The notes beneath the pieces were generated by a model. The model did not search any database. It saw only the letters and a list, made by a program, of their open reading frames with translations, and was not told the origin of the DNA. This document shows positions 21,909 to 35,149 of a stretch of DNA of 64,000 bases, in pieces. Positions within the stretch are counted from its first letter, which is position 1. Each line of letters begins with the position of its first letter. This DNA comes from Paguma larvata (taxonomy: Eukaryota; Chordata; Mammalia; Carnivora; Viverridae). Location: positions 36,754,211 through 36,818,210 of the forward strand of contig CM057826.1 in assembly GCA_030068075.1 (NCBI GenBank). Reading direction: 5' to 3'. The position numbers and the translations under genes are program-made.

Positions 21909-24314
21909 AGGTGCTATTTTATTTTACAACTCAATTTGATAAACATAGATTTTTAAAAACAAGATTTTATCTAACCAAAGCAATCAAACCTTTGAAAGGC
22001 AAAAAAATATCCAATTTAGCTATTTTATTATCAATGTCAATTGCTGAATGTTAAATTTAGGTGTTAGATCTGACAGAAGAGGCAGAAGGCAGATCATAAT
22101 TTAACTCATCATTTTTGTTCAAGTATGATTCAACTGTTTATTCTTGAAACAATCTTAGTTGGAATATGTATTTACATGTAGAAAATTACTCATTCAGAAT
22201 ATTTCAACCTCAAATGGAAAGAACTGCCATATTCAATATATATATTGAATTGAATTATCTGTTTGGAAATGTGATTATCTCAAAAAGCAAGTCTTAATCT
22301 TTGCTTGAAGAACATGAAGCAGCAATAAATTAGAGTTCAGAAAAGAAAGTTAAAGGGTTTTGCTTTTTCTCTTGATAAGATAGAAATTTATCCTCTTACT
22401 GTCCAGAAGTTACCAGCCCAGAATTAGCAAGACAACTCCTTAACAACTAGGGACCAGCGTTACTCTATTTTGTTCTGTCATCTTCGATTTATAACTTAGA
22501 CCTTATGGTCTAGATGGCTGCTTGAGCTCCAGGTAGCATGTCCACATTTTTGCCAATGGGAAAGAAAAAAGGAAGAGAGAAGGAAGACATGCCCTCCTTT
22601 TAAAGGTGACTTAAACACCATTGATCAAAATTTAGCCACACCTACTAGTAAAGAAAGACTGGAAACAAGTGTTTTTTCTAGCTGGCTATGCACCCAGCCT
22701 AAAATCTGAAGTTTAAGGCAAATATAACAGGTGAGAATAAATATCATGGAACAAATAACTGTTTTTGCCACCATTTCTTCACAGAGGCTCAGACTATTAT
22801 CAGAGAATCCAGACTGTAAAACTTTTCTTTCTGTTCATGGGTTAAGATGATTACCAGAAAGAATACAGCTTTGGGAATGAAAAATAGCTGGGTTCAAATC
22901 CCCTCTTTACCATAGAGAGAATTTACCAATTTTTTTTTTCTAAGCAAGTTGTCTGTAGAGAGAAATACTAATAATACTAAATTTTGAGTTAAGTTGCTTA
23001 TATCAAGTGAAACAAGTACACATCACCTTTTAGAAATAGAAAAGTGATGTTTAAAAATTAGTATTATTAATACTATTATTAACTAACTGTAGACTACTTA
23101 GGTGAGGAACATAGCATGGTAAGAATAAATTAAAATGTCAACATTATAATTATCTAAATACTTATATAGTAGGTAGCTAATACAGATAACACATTTCGGA
23201 CATTCTTTTCTCTGAGGACTCAGAACTTAATCTTTTACATTTTTTTAACCTTTTATCTTTAAACACCAATGAACAAACTTTCCCCAAAATGTTGGTCAGT
23301 GGGCTACCTTCAAATTTACCTTTTCAGTTGATCAGAGTGTGTATTTGTCATGACTGATTTGGACAATGATATGTTAATAATTGAAATTCCTTATAGGACA
23401 GTTTCAAGATTCTAAACTTCCTGATTATGTGTCATGTCACTGAACTGAATCGAAAACAAGCAGGGCATTCAAGGATGTAATCCCATTTTTTAAAACAAGA
23501 AGCTAGGGCTGGGAGAAGTTTGTTGATTTTATCAAATTTACATAGATATTAAAATCATAGTTCAATACTGTTTAAACCATACTGAATCCAAATGTTTGGA
23601 ATACTTCTTATGTAAAACCTAGTAAAAAACTAATGTAAGGAATATGCACGTGTCTGTCTACTGATTTTTTTCAAATATCCTGGTAAATTATGGATTTGTG
23701 GATTCTAGAAGATGTACATAAAATGAGGGAAAAGGCATCATGTTTTTTCTAGGATAATGTATATTCTATGTGATTAAAAAGAAGCATAGTTAAAAATTAT
23801 GTTACATAAATAGAAGGAAAAATATATAAGTGATGGGAAGTAAATATATTGGGAAGCAAGAAAAAACAGCTCATCAGATGACTAATAGTTTATAAAACCT
23901 TTTGTTATAATTAGTTCAATTTAGTAATAAAAAATCTTTGAGTTAATAATTAGTTGCATAGCGATAAGCAACTACAAAAATGTTGAGCAAATGAAACCTC
24001 CTTTAAACAACTTTTCACTTCTCATTATATAAAAACCTTATGCAAAAATACAATCATAAACATAATCACTATCCCATTAGCCCAAAGGTTTTTTAAAAAA
24101 AGTACATAAAGCAAATAAAGAAATGTAGTATCTGCCTAGATCCTAGTTTTTCTAGTTTAGTCCATTACTCGATTAGCCGTTTTTAAGGAAATCTAGATTT
24201 CATTTATGTAGTGGGCATATTTGCAAACTTAATGTAGTCTGGTTACCAAACTCTCCTCTGTTTCACTCCCCACACAATTACCAAGAAGTAATATTGTTCA
24301 ATATGAACTCATAA
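21909..24314. other. Mostly unassigned noncoding DNA with MIR scraps
   Basis: Short MIR-like fragments are visible at about 22,855-22,925 (plus; 'gctgggttcaaatcccct') and 23,485-23,590 (minus). The rest has no recognisable gene or repeat. Confidence 0.45.
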
Positions 24315-24410
24315 TTTTCGTGACGAAATCCAAACAGGATGCCATGGTGTTTATTACCACTTGTGATCTGGCCCTTGCTTATGAGTCTAGGCTTATCTCT
24401 TACTCTATTT
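24315..24410 (+). repeat. L2 LINE fossil
   Basis: 'aaatccaaacaggatgccat', 'cttgtgatctggcccttgct' and 'gtctaggcttatctcttact' match the L2 block that reads AAGTCCAAAC...GATCTGGCCCC...CAGCCTCATCTC. Further L2-like words at 24,790-24,880 suggest the same element resumes after intervening sequence. Confidence 0.65.
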
Positions 24411-24880
24411 CTTCTACCTCGTATACCAGTTATATTTATTTTTCTTCCTTCATTTGTTCAAAACAGTGTGTATCAAGTACTTACTATATGCCAGACAATG
24501 TTTTAGGTGTTTGCAATAATAAGGGAACATAAACACCTGGCCTCTTGGCGCTTATATTCTCTTCCCTAACCCTGATTGAGTTACCAGAAGGTTCAGATGA
24601 TTGAAAATGGGGGTCATGGGAGTTCCCTCATTTGTGTGCCACCTTATTCGCCAAGTACTCTCTCATTGTGTACATTTGATCATCACATGTACCCTCTGCT
24701 ATAGCCACATCTTTCATACTTTGACCTTCGAATGTGCTTTTTCTTAGGTCTGAAATGGGTTTACCTTCCCCATTTTTCACTCCAGTTCTAGCTAATTCTT
24801 CTGGTCCTTTAAGACTCAGATCAATCATAACCTCATTTAGTAAGGACTGCTCGATTGATTCCAACCTTCTGTCCTCAAGA
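24411..24880. repeat. Mixed ancient repeat debris (L2/MIR-like)
   Basis: 24,445-24,570 contains the 'cttactatatgccagacaat' motif typical of the antisense L2/MIR 3' end; 24,790-24,880 resembles L2 again. The 101-codon minus frame at 24,628-24,933 lies over this debris and is not taken as a gene. Confidence 0.45.
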
Positions 24881-25238
24881 CTGGGTTGAGTATTTTTCCA
24901 ATGTGCTACTATGACATAAACTAAACGATACACATTTTATAGGACCAGTTTATATATTTAATTCATATTTTATTTGAAGTAGATTACTATTATTTGGTTT
25001 TGGTAACCTGAAAACATAATTGTTCAATTCTGTAAAAACACTCAGTAAATATAAATCTTTCTGCTTTTCAAATTCAAGAACATAATTTTATAAAAAAATA
25101 TAACTTCAATATGAGCCAAACAAAGATATGGTCTTTTGTTAATGTGCTTGTGTGTTGTCATGAAAATCACCAAAACATGTTTTAATTGTTTAAAAATTTT
25201 CGAAGGTACACCTAGGCTATGCACTGTTTAACTAATGA
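24881..25238. other. Unassigned AT-rich noncoding DNA
   Basis: Nothing recognised. Confidence 0.45.
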
Positions 25239-25431
25239 CTCAAATAATACTTTTTTAAAAATGTTTATTTATTTTTGAGGGAGAGGATGTAAGCAGAGGA
25301 GAGGTGGGGGATGGGGGGACTGAAGATCCAAGGCAGATTCGAACTCATGAACTGAACTGTGAGATCATGATCTGAGCCCAGGTTAGATACTCAACCAACT
25401 GAGCAACACAGGCACCCCTCAAATAATGCTT
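25239..25431 (-). mobile_element. CAN-SINE, antisense, with TSD
   Basis: Inverted SINE: AAAAATGTTTATTTATTTTTG tail end (25,258-25,278), (GA)-rich tract, inverted B box with GATTCGAACTC, and inverted head ending CAGGCACCC. Target-site duplications CTCAAATAATACTT and CTCAAATAATGCTT at 25,239-25,252 and 25,418-25,431. Confidence 0.93.
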
Positions 25432-25801
25432 TAAAAGTAGGCAAGTGTGTATGGATATGTTTTAGGTACAAGTGTAGGAAGTGATTTTTTTGAATAACAA
25501 GTTCATATGTAAAATAAACAATCATCAGGCCTGATTTCAGAATGGAAAATAGGAGTTTCATATATGTTTGGCACACGATTATATGTAGACAACAAGCACA
25601 TTTATTAAATATTGAACCATAATCTGAGACATAGGATGAATGAGTCATCACAGCTTTTAAGGGTAGATCTCAGAGTTTGAGTGTGGTAAATGAATTTAAA
25701 TTCCAACACCATAAACTGATATAAACGAAAAATCACTTAATGGTGCGAACATCCAAAACAAAAGCAGATTTCCTATAAATTCTAGAGTAATTGTATTATA
25801 T
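25432..25801. other. Unassigned noncoding DNA
   Basis: A minus-strand 86-codon frame (25,391-25,651) starts outside the SINE and ends inside it; no family match, no gene called. Confidence 0.45.
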
Positions 25802-26160
25802 TGATGCTATAGACTGAAGGTTTGTGTCCCCCAGAATTCAAATGTTGAAACCTTATCAACAATATGACCATATTTGGAGTTGGGGCCTTTGGGAAGTGAT
25901 TAGGTCGTGAAGGTGGAGTCCTCATGAGTGGGATTAGTATCCTTATAAAAGAGGCATCCAGAGAGCCCCTCATCCCCTTCTGCCATGTGGACAGAGCAAA
26001 CATTTGGCAGCCTATGAACATGAGAGTGGGTTCTCACCAGACAACACCAAATTAGCCTGTTCCTTTACCTTAGACTTTCCAGCCCCCAGAAAATAAATTA
26101 CTCTTGTGTATAAGCCATTTGGTCTATGGTATTTTGTTACAGAAGCCCAAACTAAGACAA
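25802..26160 (+). mobile_element. MaLR solo LTR (MLT1/MST-like)
   Basis: Strong match to the MaLR LTR layout: TGATGCTATAGACTGAAGGT start, TTTGTGTCCCCCAGAATTCA, GGGGCCTTTGGGAAGTGATT, TCATGAGTGGGATTAGTATC, CCTTATAAAAGAGGC (TATA box region), CTTCTGCCATGTGG, then CAGCCCCCAGAAAATAAATT (poly(A) signal) and GTCTATGGTATTTTGTTACA. Complete to within a few bases and with no internal sequence, so a solo LTR. Confidence 0.9.
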
Positions 26161-26929
26161 TTGACATTAAGAGAAATAAAGAATTTGGTCCTATAGTATT
26201 ATAATCCACGGAAGTAATTTACAAATTTAAAGATTATGGTATATTAACTAACTGCAATTTAAATTAAAAAGCTTGAAGGAAAAAAACATGTATAGAAGCA
26301 TAAAAAATTTAAAGACTTGGGATTATTTAATATAATCGCATATTCATTAATGTTCCTTATCCCTGACTCCCTTTAGAGTTTTCGAACAGTGACTCATAGT
26401 CTTTCAAAAGGGTGGCTCTTCCTCTTCTCCCATATCTGTTGACTTGCTTACTTGGGCTCAGTGTAAGTGTGATTCCAAAGAGAGCAGGTTTAAATCGGAT
26501 CATGACCTCTAATGTGAGTGACAACTGCTAGTCAAATACTAGAAATTTCTTCATGCAAGTCAAGGCCACCTTTGGAAAATAAAGCCATGTGAACAATATC
26601 AACAAAAGCAGCAAAATTCTTGCAGGAGGAAATTTCAAGCTTCTATTTCATGACTTGCTTTTATGGGTTTAAGCACAAGCTTGACATTATGTGAATGCAG
26701 TTTGCTGTGTTTAATTACTATCATTATTATTATTATAGATACAGTAGTAATTATCTCTTCCTACTGTCTCATTATGTTTTGATCAATTCACATAATAAAA
26801 GTTTACTGTAAATATAAGTTTAGGTAACATTCAAGAAAACATGTAATTATGGAATATATAATCATATACAATCTAAACAGTTGAACATTTCCCAACATTT
26901 CCAACAATTAAATGTTTAGAAAGTAAAGA
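26161..26929. other. Unassigned noncoding DNA
   Basis: No gene, RNA or transposon recognised. Confidence 0.45.
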
Positions 26930-27440
26930 ATTAGCTGCCTTTAATAACATAGGTGCAGTTCTAGAGGCAATGGCTCTAGAAGGCTTTATTTGTTGACCTA
27001 AAATTACTTTACTTCTGTTATATTAATAACATCTAGGTTTCTCAAAACCTGCTGGCAAAAAAAAAAAAATCTTTCCAGCTTTATTAATGATTCATATGGC
27101 AGTTTCTGAAGAGACAAGTCCCACAGAGAAGGAGCACTTGATTAATGACCTGGAAACACTTTTCCTTTTCAGCTGATTAAATAAAATTGACTGGATTTTT
27201 ACATTTTTATAATAAAATGACCCGCAGGGCTGAGATGACACAGTGAAAGCAGCATGTTCACTCTTCAGCAGATTTTTATTTTGTCACTTGTAAAAATGAA
27301 AGGGCTAACCACCCAAGCAGAAAAATGCACTTTATCATTGTCCATGGCTGCCATGCTGACAAATGCTGCATACAAATATAAAAACATGAAGGAAAATAGA
27401 TAGTGTTTATATTCAGCATGATTTTGTCTAATGATGACTA
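26930..27440. promoter_or_regulatory. Candidate conserved noncoding element
   Basis: A 500-bp stretch free of recognisable repeats with clustered homeodomain-type words (TTATTAATGATTCATATG, CTTGATTAATGACC, CAGCTGATTAAATAAAATTG) and E boxes (CAGCTG, CATATG). This texture is typical of vertebrate developmental enhancers, but conservation was not tested and function is purely inferred. Confidence 0.3.
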
Positions 27441-29740
27441 AAATGACTAAAGTCTTATTATTCCTGGGCCTAGAATCTGTATTATTAAATTATTATTTAA
27501 AAATAAAAAACTTAGAATTAAAAAAAAGAACTCTAATCTGTGCCTGCAATCTTTAGAGGCATTCGGGGAGACCATTATCAACTTTATTGGATGTCATTAC
27601 TGTAATCTTTCTTGCTTCTGGGCTGAGGAGGATTCTTATTGGAGACCAAAGTTCTTTCTTATTTTCACACTAACAGGTTCACAGATAGCCCCAGGCAAAA
27701 CTGTGAAGTAGGAAAAATGGAGGGTTTTTTTTTGCATTTCCCACAGCACCATCTTTCTTTTTCTCTCTGGATCCTTTCCAGAACACTCCTCAACCAGGAG
27801 CTGACCTCCCAACTTAGTACTCCTTTGTTGTTTCTTTGCTCCCTAAATTCTTGCTTAGTGGCATCTACTTGTCTGATCCTTTAAAGTGGTAGCTTTATTT
27901 CTCATTTCCCTCCTTCACACTATGGCTACTATATTTGTTTTTTGAAGAGTACTAGTCCCAGATCCATTGTCTTGGGGGATCTCAAAAGGAACCCTTCCTT
28001 AGCTGTTAACTTGATAAAGGGAAAGACCAGAGGAAACTCTTCAGGGTAATTATCTTTTAGACTAGAAGTTACTATATGATAGCCTATATTTAACCAAAGA
28101 TGTGTGCTATTCAGCCTAACAATTAAAGTAAGATATTTCAACCAAAAGTCATAAATTGTGGGTACTTTGGAAAACTCCAAAATGCTTCAGTCCCTGGATA
28201 TCCTTATATGGCCATAGCCATCTGAGGTGACTAAGATAGGATGTCTAAGATGAGATGCAAGCTCACCACATCTTTCTTTCTACCTAGTGCCGCTAACACT
28301 GTGGCCGAGTGTCATTCACTTTATCTCATGACGCCCATTCTACCTCTCTCATTGATATTACCTGCCTTATCTCTGTAGCCCTTTGATTTGAGCCCCCCAA
28401 GATCTAGGAACTCTTCCTTATCTCCAAAAAGAAATTTTGCTACTTGATCTTTCTCTCCTCCTAGGAAAAACAATTAAAAATGGAATCTCCCTTTTACCCA
28501 ATGAAACAATGGCAATGGGATAATTTCTAGTCAGCAGGAACAGTAGACATTCTGCACCAATGAAAGTTAATGTGATAGTGGGTATATGGGGACAGAAATC
28601 CGTTTTATGTGTTCATGTAATACTCTTATCTCTTACCTGGCCTGATAGTCCTGAAATTTAAATCAGTCAAGAAAGTAAATGGATCATGTGAATTTGAAAG
28701 TTAGTAAACTAGGACAAGAAAAGCATTAGATAATACATGATAATATGTAAAATAAATATATTTATTTTGTGAAGTTTCAGGATAGCAATGTAGATGTTGG
28801 TGTATTTTCACAAAAAATAACTGAGAAATACTACCTATTGGCCAAGTACCATTCAATAAAAGCCACCACACTGGCTCTATGTCACTCTTACTACTTCTCT
28901 TGAGTATTTTAATCTATTTCTTCAGTGAATACATAAGAAGTTTTGAAGGTGCCATACTGGAGTTATGTATTCTTATTCTTACATCTTTATGATATAAAAT
29001 GATATATAAATAATGTGAGCAGTTTATGAGATAAAATTTACAGTATCACTAATTCAGTACACATAATGATAACTTTTATGTGATATCTCTCTAATATTTA
29101 TTACTTTGCCATGCATTAATTCCCAAGATAGCACAAATAGAAAACAATTTAAGCCTTTATGGCAGAGATTTTGTTCTGTTTTGTAACCTCTGTATGACTA
29201 GTCCTAGAACTATATTGGAAAATAGTAAACGTTTATTATTTAGTGAAGATAGTGGCTGAATTTAAGGTAAATTCTCAGACTGTCCCATCATGAAGCATTT
29301 ATATAGTCACTAGTACATTTTAAGCAACCCAATTATTTTCTCCCTTTCTAATTCAAGACTTACCTGATTTGGTATGCCTGGGCCAAAACCTTAGTTACAT
29401 TTGGGAGGACAATTCATTATTCTGTGACTAGATGAGTGTTCCAATACTATGTACAATTCAAGAAATCCATCAAAATCATTGTATTAAAATCTCTCATAAG
29501 TACTACAGGAGTACAAAGAGGTGTATTAACATCTGTTCATGAGTTTACCATCTCATCACATTTGTAGACTTCTTTTACTTTACCTTTACTTAGAATATCA
29601 CTTAATAATTATAGCAACTTATGTAACTAGTCTTCATGCTATACTCTTGCTTCCCTTCAATTCTTCTCTATTTAGTCACTAGTATATATTTAACTCATTT
29701 CATATTTATTAAATATATGTGCACAAATACACGTATATCC
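27441..29740. other. Unassigned noncoding DNA
   Basis: About 2.3 kb without identifiable repeats. Frames of 81-83 codons at 27,639-27,884 (plus) and 27,929-28,180 (minus) show no domain and no splice framework. Nothing is called. Confidence 0.45.
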
Positions 29741-29779
29741 ACGTGTGTGTGTGTGTATGTGTGTATGTGTGTGTGTGTA
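29741..29779. repeat. (TG)n microsatellite with TATG interruptions
   Basis: Imperfect TG array of about 39 bp. Confidence 0.92.
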
Positions 29780-31598
29780 CTCCTTAAGTAAGGTTGTTGC
29801 TAAATCTTCCCAGGGTAATTGAAGACTTTCATTTCTATTCATTGCAATATCAGTTTGACTGTTTTGAGTTACATAATGATTTTTGCTTTGAAGTTAAAGG
29901 TCAATCTCAGGGCAAGGAGCACTTTACTGTGAAGTTGGAAACATAAAGAAGTGTGAATAAAACTGTTCATGACCCTCTGAGTCTCTATGAGCCAGGACTT
30001 AAGCAAGAATTTGAAGGATGTCAAATGCACACTCACTTCAACAGGCCATTATAAATGCCATACAACTCTCCATAGAATGCAATAAGGCTGGTGACACTGG
30101 ACACATGGTGGGGTGCCTGTAGCAAACCATGAGATAATTGCATTTACATGGAGATCTCTGAGCAGTGCAAAGCCCTTTATGGATTTCATTCTGAATCAAT
30201 TTGTACAATTCCCAAATGTGTTCTGCCAAATAAGAAAGGGTAGTAGATTGTATCCCAAGTTTTATAGATAGAAAAAAAAGACGAAAGAAAAGGTAGGTAT
30301 CTTATTGAAATCCCCAGAAAACACTTAGAACTGTCCCTTTTGCATGACATTTTCATGCTGCTGCACTTCTGCTCTTTAATTGAGAGCACACCACCACCGG
30401 ACAGACACTGAGGGAGGCCTCGGAAAATAACTTTATGCAGCTTTCACTCTCAGGTTTATAGGCTCTTGGAAAAAGTTCAGAAGTTCAATTTGATGATATA
30501 ATAAGAAGTTCAAGGGTTCACAGTCTATCGGTGTAAGTAATACCATGAAATTAAAACATGTAGATTATTTTTCCTTTTCACACACTAAGAAACACTTCTG
30601 TTTCTGAACAGAAAATTCCAGAACTCTGCTTAGAAATAGTCCCATTTTTATCTTACATAAAGTTTTCAAAGGGGGACTAAAAATGGAAAAATGAAAAAGT
30701 GTGGAAAATGAGAAATTCCTGGTGTTATAGGGAAGTGAAAATGCTAGGATTCCGCTGTCCTCTGAGTGTCAATCTTAAACAACACAACCCACGCAGGGAT
30801 CTCAGGGACCTCAGGATTCTGCTTTTTGAATTCCTTTTGCTGGAGAAACTCTCTCCTGTGAGAAGGCTGCTCTTTCTCCCAAATGAGGTCAATGTTGTTT
30901 CTGTTTTCACAAGTCAAAATAAAGTTTTGAATGTTTCTAGGTATGCCAGTCACGGCTTTTTGGAATCCCTTGGGCTAACAATGGCAAAACCGCTAAAGTC
31001 AAGGGAATGGTATGGAATGGACTTTACTTTTCTACTTTGAAAACACTAAAAACATAAATAAAATGTACTTTGTTAAACTTTGTGGGCTACTTTTTAATCA
31101 AAATTAAAAGATAGAAAGGATTCCTAATAACTTAGAATCCAAAAAATGATGATGCTGTTAATTGTAGACTAGAAACGTAATGTGGATGAGTACTGGAATC
31201 AATCCCGGTGTATTTACCACTATGGTAACACATAAATTTCAATTTTTAGAACAAAATATTATTATTTTTAACAGATTTCCATTTCTAAAGCATCTAGATT
31301 TCTGATTTTTGAAACTCAGAATAGAAGATGAAGTATACTGCACAGGTCCCAGATCTTGATGACAGGCCACCAGAGGGTCAGTGACACCACTGCACTATTT
31401 CCCTGGGTTTGCACCAGGGTAGGGGCATAAGTTGATAGTCACAGATTCTGCATAGTCATGGAGCCCACTTATGCAACTAGAGAAGTTCTCTTTCTTCAAA
31501 TCCTGAAGTAAAATCATAGAATATGGGATTTAGTTATCCATGACAGACCTTTGTAAAATTTGGATGGGTACTATTTCTCCCCTGATAATATACATAAA

Positions 31599-31600
<2 letters not shown>
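29780..31600. other. Unassigned noncoding DNA
   Basis: Contains overlapping frames on both strands at 30,699-31,040 (113 codons plus; 61 and 69 codons minus). No domain, start context or splice pattern favours any of them. Confidence 0.45.

Positions 31601-31635
<35 letters not shown>
31601..31635. repeat. (TG)n microsatellite
   Basis: Pure TG array of 35 bp. Confidence 0.95.
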
Positions 31636-31639
<4 letters not shown>

Positions 31640-31737
31640 TTCTCTGTAGAAAGAGAATACATAGCTTTCCTCCAGACTTTGAAGAAAATTCATTTTGAAA
31701 CAAAAAGAAGACCAAGTGTGTGTTTTTGCCTGGAGGC

Positions 31738-31990
31738 AGCAGTGTGGTTTAGTGGAGCTGAGCTCCACCAAGGGGTTGAGAAATCTATGCTTTAGTCTCA
31801 GTCTATCAAGAAGCAATCATTTGACTTTAGGCAAGTTACCTAATCTCTTCATGTTTCAGTTTTCTCAAGCATGAAATCTGGGAAATAATACCCTGCACCT
31901 GCCTTTCTTAGCTCAGAGGGCTATGGTGAGGATCAAATAAGAATTTGTAAGAAAACTCTTGGATTAAAGGGTTCTACAGATGCATGGTTT
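31738..31990 (+). repeat. MIR SINE fossil
   Basis: 'cagtgtggtttagtggagct', 'gactttaggcaagttaccta', 'catgtttcagttttctcaag' and 'gggctatggtgaggatcaaa' follow MIR order on the plus strand. The last words mark the 3' MIR region. Confidence 0.8.
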
Positions 31991-32214
31991 ATGGGGATTA
32001 ATCCCTCTTGCTCTTCCCTATACCCGTGCCCCTCACCTTTACCCCCTGCACACAAATTCACAAGAATCCAACCCTTGATTCCAGAGAATTTTCCTTCTAA
32101 TACTAAATAGCATTGCCTTCGTATGTCAAACTCAGAATTTCATAAAATTTCACATTTTTGAAATATGGAGAATATTATTAGGCTCTTCCCTCACTGGGTA
32201 TTTCCATCTCTATT
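31991..32214. other. Unassigned noncoding DNA
   Basis: Nothing recognised. Confidence 0.4.
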
Positions 32215-32500
32215 TAGTAAACTTTCATCTACCACCCAGGATAGCTCCACTATTTACTGGATGCAGTCTTTCCTCCAAGGCCACACGAGGACCCTCTTGT
32301 TGTACTTTCTCAAAATTCATTCAAGATCTGTATCATAGATCTTATTAAGTTGTAATGTGCTTATTTATCTACTGGGCCATCTGCCTCACTAGATTGCCAG
32401 CATTTTCTCTATATTCCTCTTTAAATAAACTCCCAACCATTGCACAGGGCCACACGCATAGTAAGCACATGGTAAAGTAGCTGCTAAATAAGACAAATTT
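32215..32500 (+). repeat. L2 LINE 3' end fossil
   Basis: 'tcttattaagttgtaatgtg', 'cttatttatctactgggcca', 'cctcactagattgccagcat' and 'gcatagtaagcacatggtaa' correspond to the L2 3' end blocks (TTGTAATTGCCTG..., CACTAGACTGTGAGC..., CACATAGTAGGCGCTCA). Plus orientation. Confidence 0.7.
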
Positions 32501-33735
32501 ATATTAACTACACTTCTATGGAAAAATGTACATAAAATATGCTGCAATTTCCTCAGAATGTACAAAAAATTTCTGCACTTTTGCTATGTGAGCTAGAATG
32601 CAGATGCCAGTAGAGAACATTGTTTGTGCCTTATTTTAACTATATTTCAGTATCTTTTGTAGCCAATTGTCTAGTGTATTTATTTCTCAGGACAAAAAAT
32701 AATTCCTTAAACTTGTCAAGTTCACCTTATTTCAGAATGGATCTCTTACAGATTTCACATGTATTTCCATATATGCATTACTTCTGTTTGAGAATATTAT
32801 ATTTAGCCCTAGTATCAAAGCACCAATTATTTCCATTCTACACATTACATACATTCAAATTTTAGAAATTCAAAATTATATCAAAATTTGAATAGTGAAA
32901 ACAGAAAGCAAAATATCTTGATAATTTCACCTGCCTAAAATTGTCTAATGTAACCTAATCTTTATACTCTTCTCTCCCAGGAGTCTTAGCACCATCGAGA
33001 GAAATTAAGAGTAAAATCTGCCTCAGTAGCTTGCTAAAAGACTCAATCTTTTCGCCCTTAATCATATGCTGATTTAGAGCCTAATTCAGGCTCTTCTCCT
33101 AATAGACTACCAAAGACCAGTCAGGAAAAATGGGCAATCCCTTTAGCAAAGAATAGTGGCTAAAAGGCTTTGTCCATAGTTTAGACATCAGTATCATAAT
33201 AAGTTGTATCACTCTACCCAACCCAATCCTTTTTAGCCCTATTCACCAATCAGTAGGCTGATCCAGATACACTTGTTTGAGGTCTCTTCCTCCAAACTTA
33301 AGCTTCCTTTTAACAATGCCCCACAGTCGCTAGGATGTAGAGGGGCAGCTGTTTTGAGTATCTCAATTTAAGATTAAGTGGCAAAAAATCATTTCTACTG
33401 GCACATTGCTATAACAGTAGATATAGAGATATAAACTATATTCATATAAAAAGTTTAGCATCTTCAATTTGTTCTTTATTTTATTAAGCATACTTGGTTT
33501 TTACAAAGAATCCCATTTTTTTTTAAATCTTATCATGTCCCAAGCCTTTGCTTTAAGGCAAGAGAATACTCCCAAAGATAACTATTCAACTTTGAGGACT
33601 GACCCCTTACATTCTTTCTGATTTTGAGGATAAAGTCACCCCAAGCAGACCAGAAAATGAAGTAGAGAATGGAAATAAATTCTAGGACTTAAATCTAGTA
33701 CAAGCAATGGAAGATCACTTTAGCAAATTTACCTC
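32501..33735. other. Unassigned noncoding DNA
   Basis: About 1.2 kb with no gene or identifiable repeat. The 81-codon frame at 32,620-32,865 is unsupported. Confidence 0.45.
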
Positions 33736-34003
33736 AAGAAAATATAATCAATTGGGGCTCCTGGGTGGCTCAGTTGGTTGGGCGTCCGACTTCGGCTCAG
33801 GTCATGATCTCACCGTTCCCGAGTTCGAGCCCCGCATCGGGCTCTGTGCTGACAGCTCAGAGCCTGGAGCCTGTTTCGGATTCTGTGTCTCCCTCTCTGT
33901 CTGTGCCTCTCCCCAGCTAATGCTCTGTCTGTATCTCTCTGTCTCTCTCAAAAATAAATAAACATTAAAAAAAATTTTAAAAAAAAGAAAATATAATCAA
34001 TTG
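33736..34003 (+). mobile_element. SINEC_Fc, young, with 19-bp TSD
   Basis: Well-preserved felid SINE with CpGs retained in the head and B box (GGCGTCCGACTTCGGCTCAG; GAGTTCGAGCCCCGCATCGG), (TC)-rich tract and AAAAATAAATAAAC tail followed by A/T runs. The 19-bp perfect target-site duplication lies at 33,736-33,754 and 33,985-34,003. CpG retention and the perfect TSD point to a recent insertion. Confidence 0.97.
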
Positions 34004-35149
34004 AGCTATTCCAAAGTTTTGATGATAAAAATACAAATACATCACTTGATCTCCTAAGTGGCTACATTCCACTTCTTTCCCATGAAGTTAGCAAAAACAC
34101 TTAACGTTCTGTCTCAGTCTAAAGTTGCCTCTTACCCAACAGGGAAAGCCATTTTCCCTCTACTCCTGATATTTACCCTACATTAAATTTATTCCAGCTC
34201 TAACTTTTCCCAGTACCAAATGAGTTAAACATTCTGAAGTTTCACCCACACAATGTGCTGCTTTTGTCCTCATGTCTGTTGTTTTTGTTCAGACACTCTC
34301 CATTGCATGTTCTCATGTGAAATAACACCATTGCTTACCATGAAGACAATCTCAACATGACAAATCTAAATATAGGTAGGAGCTAGAATTAGTAAATATT
34401 TTAATTTGTTGCACAAATATTAAGAAGTGATACTACCAATCCAAAAAATATATCTTAATGGTGAGAATTCTATAACATTTTAAAAAGTTCTATTGAGGTT
34501 GATCAGGAAAAAAATCTTAATTTTAATACCACTTAGGGAACTTTCATGTACACAGTATTGTTTTGGTCATGATGTACTGCAAGCTCTGTGATGCCGTTCC
34601 TCTTTTTTCAAGAGTAGTTTGTAAACCTCTGAAGATCACAAGAGAAACCTAGAACTGTAGGTTTTCCATCCTTGTCTTTTTATATAGTATATTCACGCAT
34701 CCTCTTTAACCTGGAAAAGCTGTGTTTTTTAAACCTCAGGGGCAAATAAAAACTCTTCTGGTCATCTCAAGTGTTATTTTATGTCTAACAAGAAGTAAGA
34801 CAAGAAAGATAAGAGTAGTAAATTATGGGTGACCTTAAAATGTTGGGAAATATGATTAGAAGTTACCCTGCCTAGGACAAGACCCCACTTCTCTTCATTC
34901 ATTCGGAAATATGTATCAAATATATACACAGAAGCAGACATAATTCCTTCCTTCAAAAAGGAAAGAATTTAATGAAAATAAAATACACCTAAAATATAAA
35001 ATTATGACTATGGCAAATGAAAAAGAGATACATAGTGATAGAAAAACAAATATTAGAAATTTGAGTTATATAGGAAGGTTGAAGAAAATATCTTTAAGGA
35101 ATTAATTTGAGACATCTGAAGGATGGCTAATACTTCTCTAAATAAAGAA
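34004..35149. other. Unassigned noncoding DNA
   Basis: No gene or named repeat seen in about 1.1 kb. Confidence 0.45.

Noticed and set aside
21696..21956. 86-codon Lys/Glu/Arg-rich frame
   Set aside because: Translation of the GAAA/GGAA microsatellite; no biological coding evidence.
24628..24933. 101-codon minus-strand frame
   Set aside because: Sits over ancient L2/MIR debris and shows no family signature.
26093..26098. AATAAA motifs throughout as gene ends
   Set aside because: Most sit in LTR, SINE or L1 tails or arise by chance in AT-rich DNA; only the one near 52,956 has a repeat-free upstream block.
30699..31040. 113-codon plus-strand frame with overlapping minus frames
   Set aside because: No recognisable domain, no splice context, and comparable frames on the opposite strand. 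Chance frame unless a homology search says otherwise.
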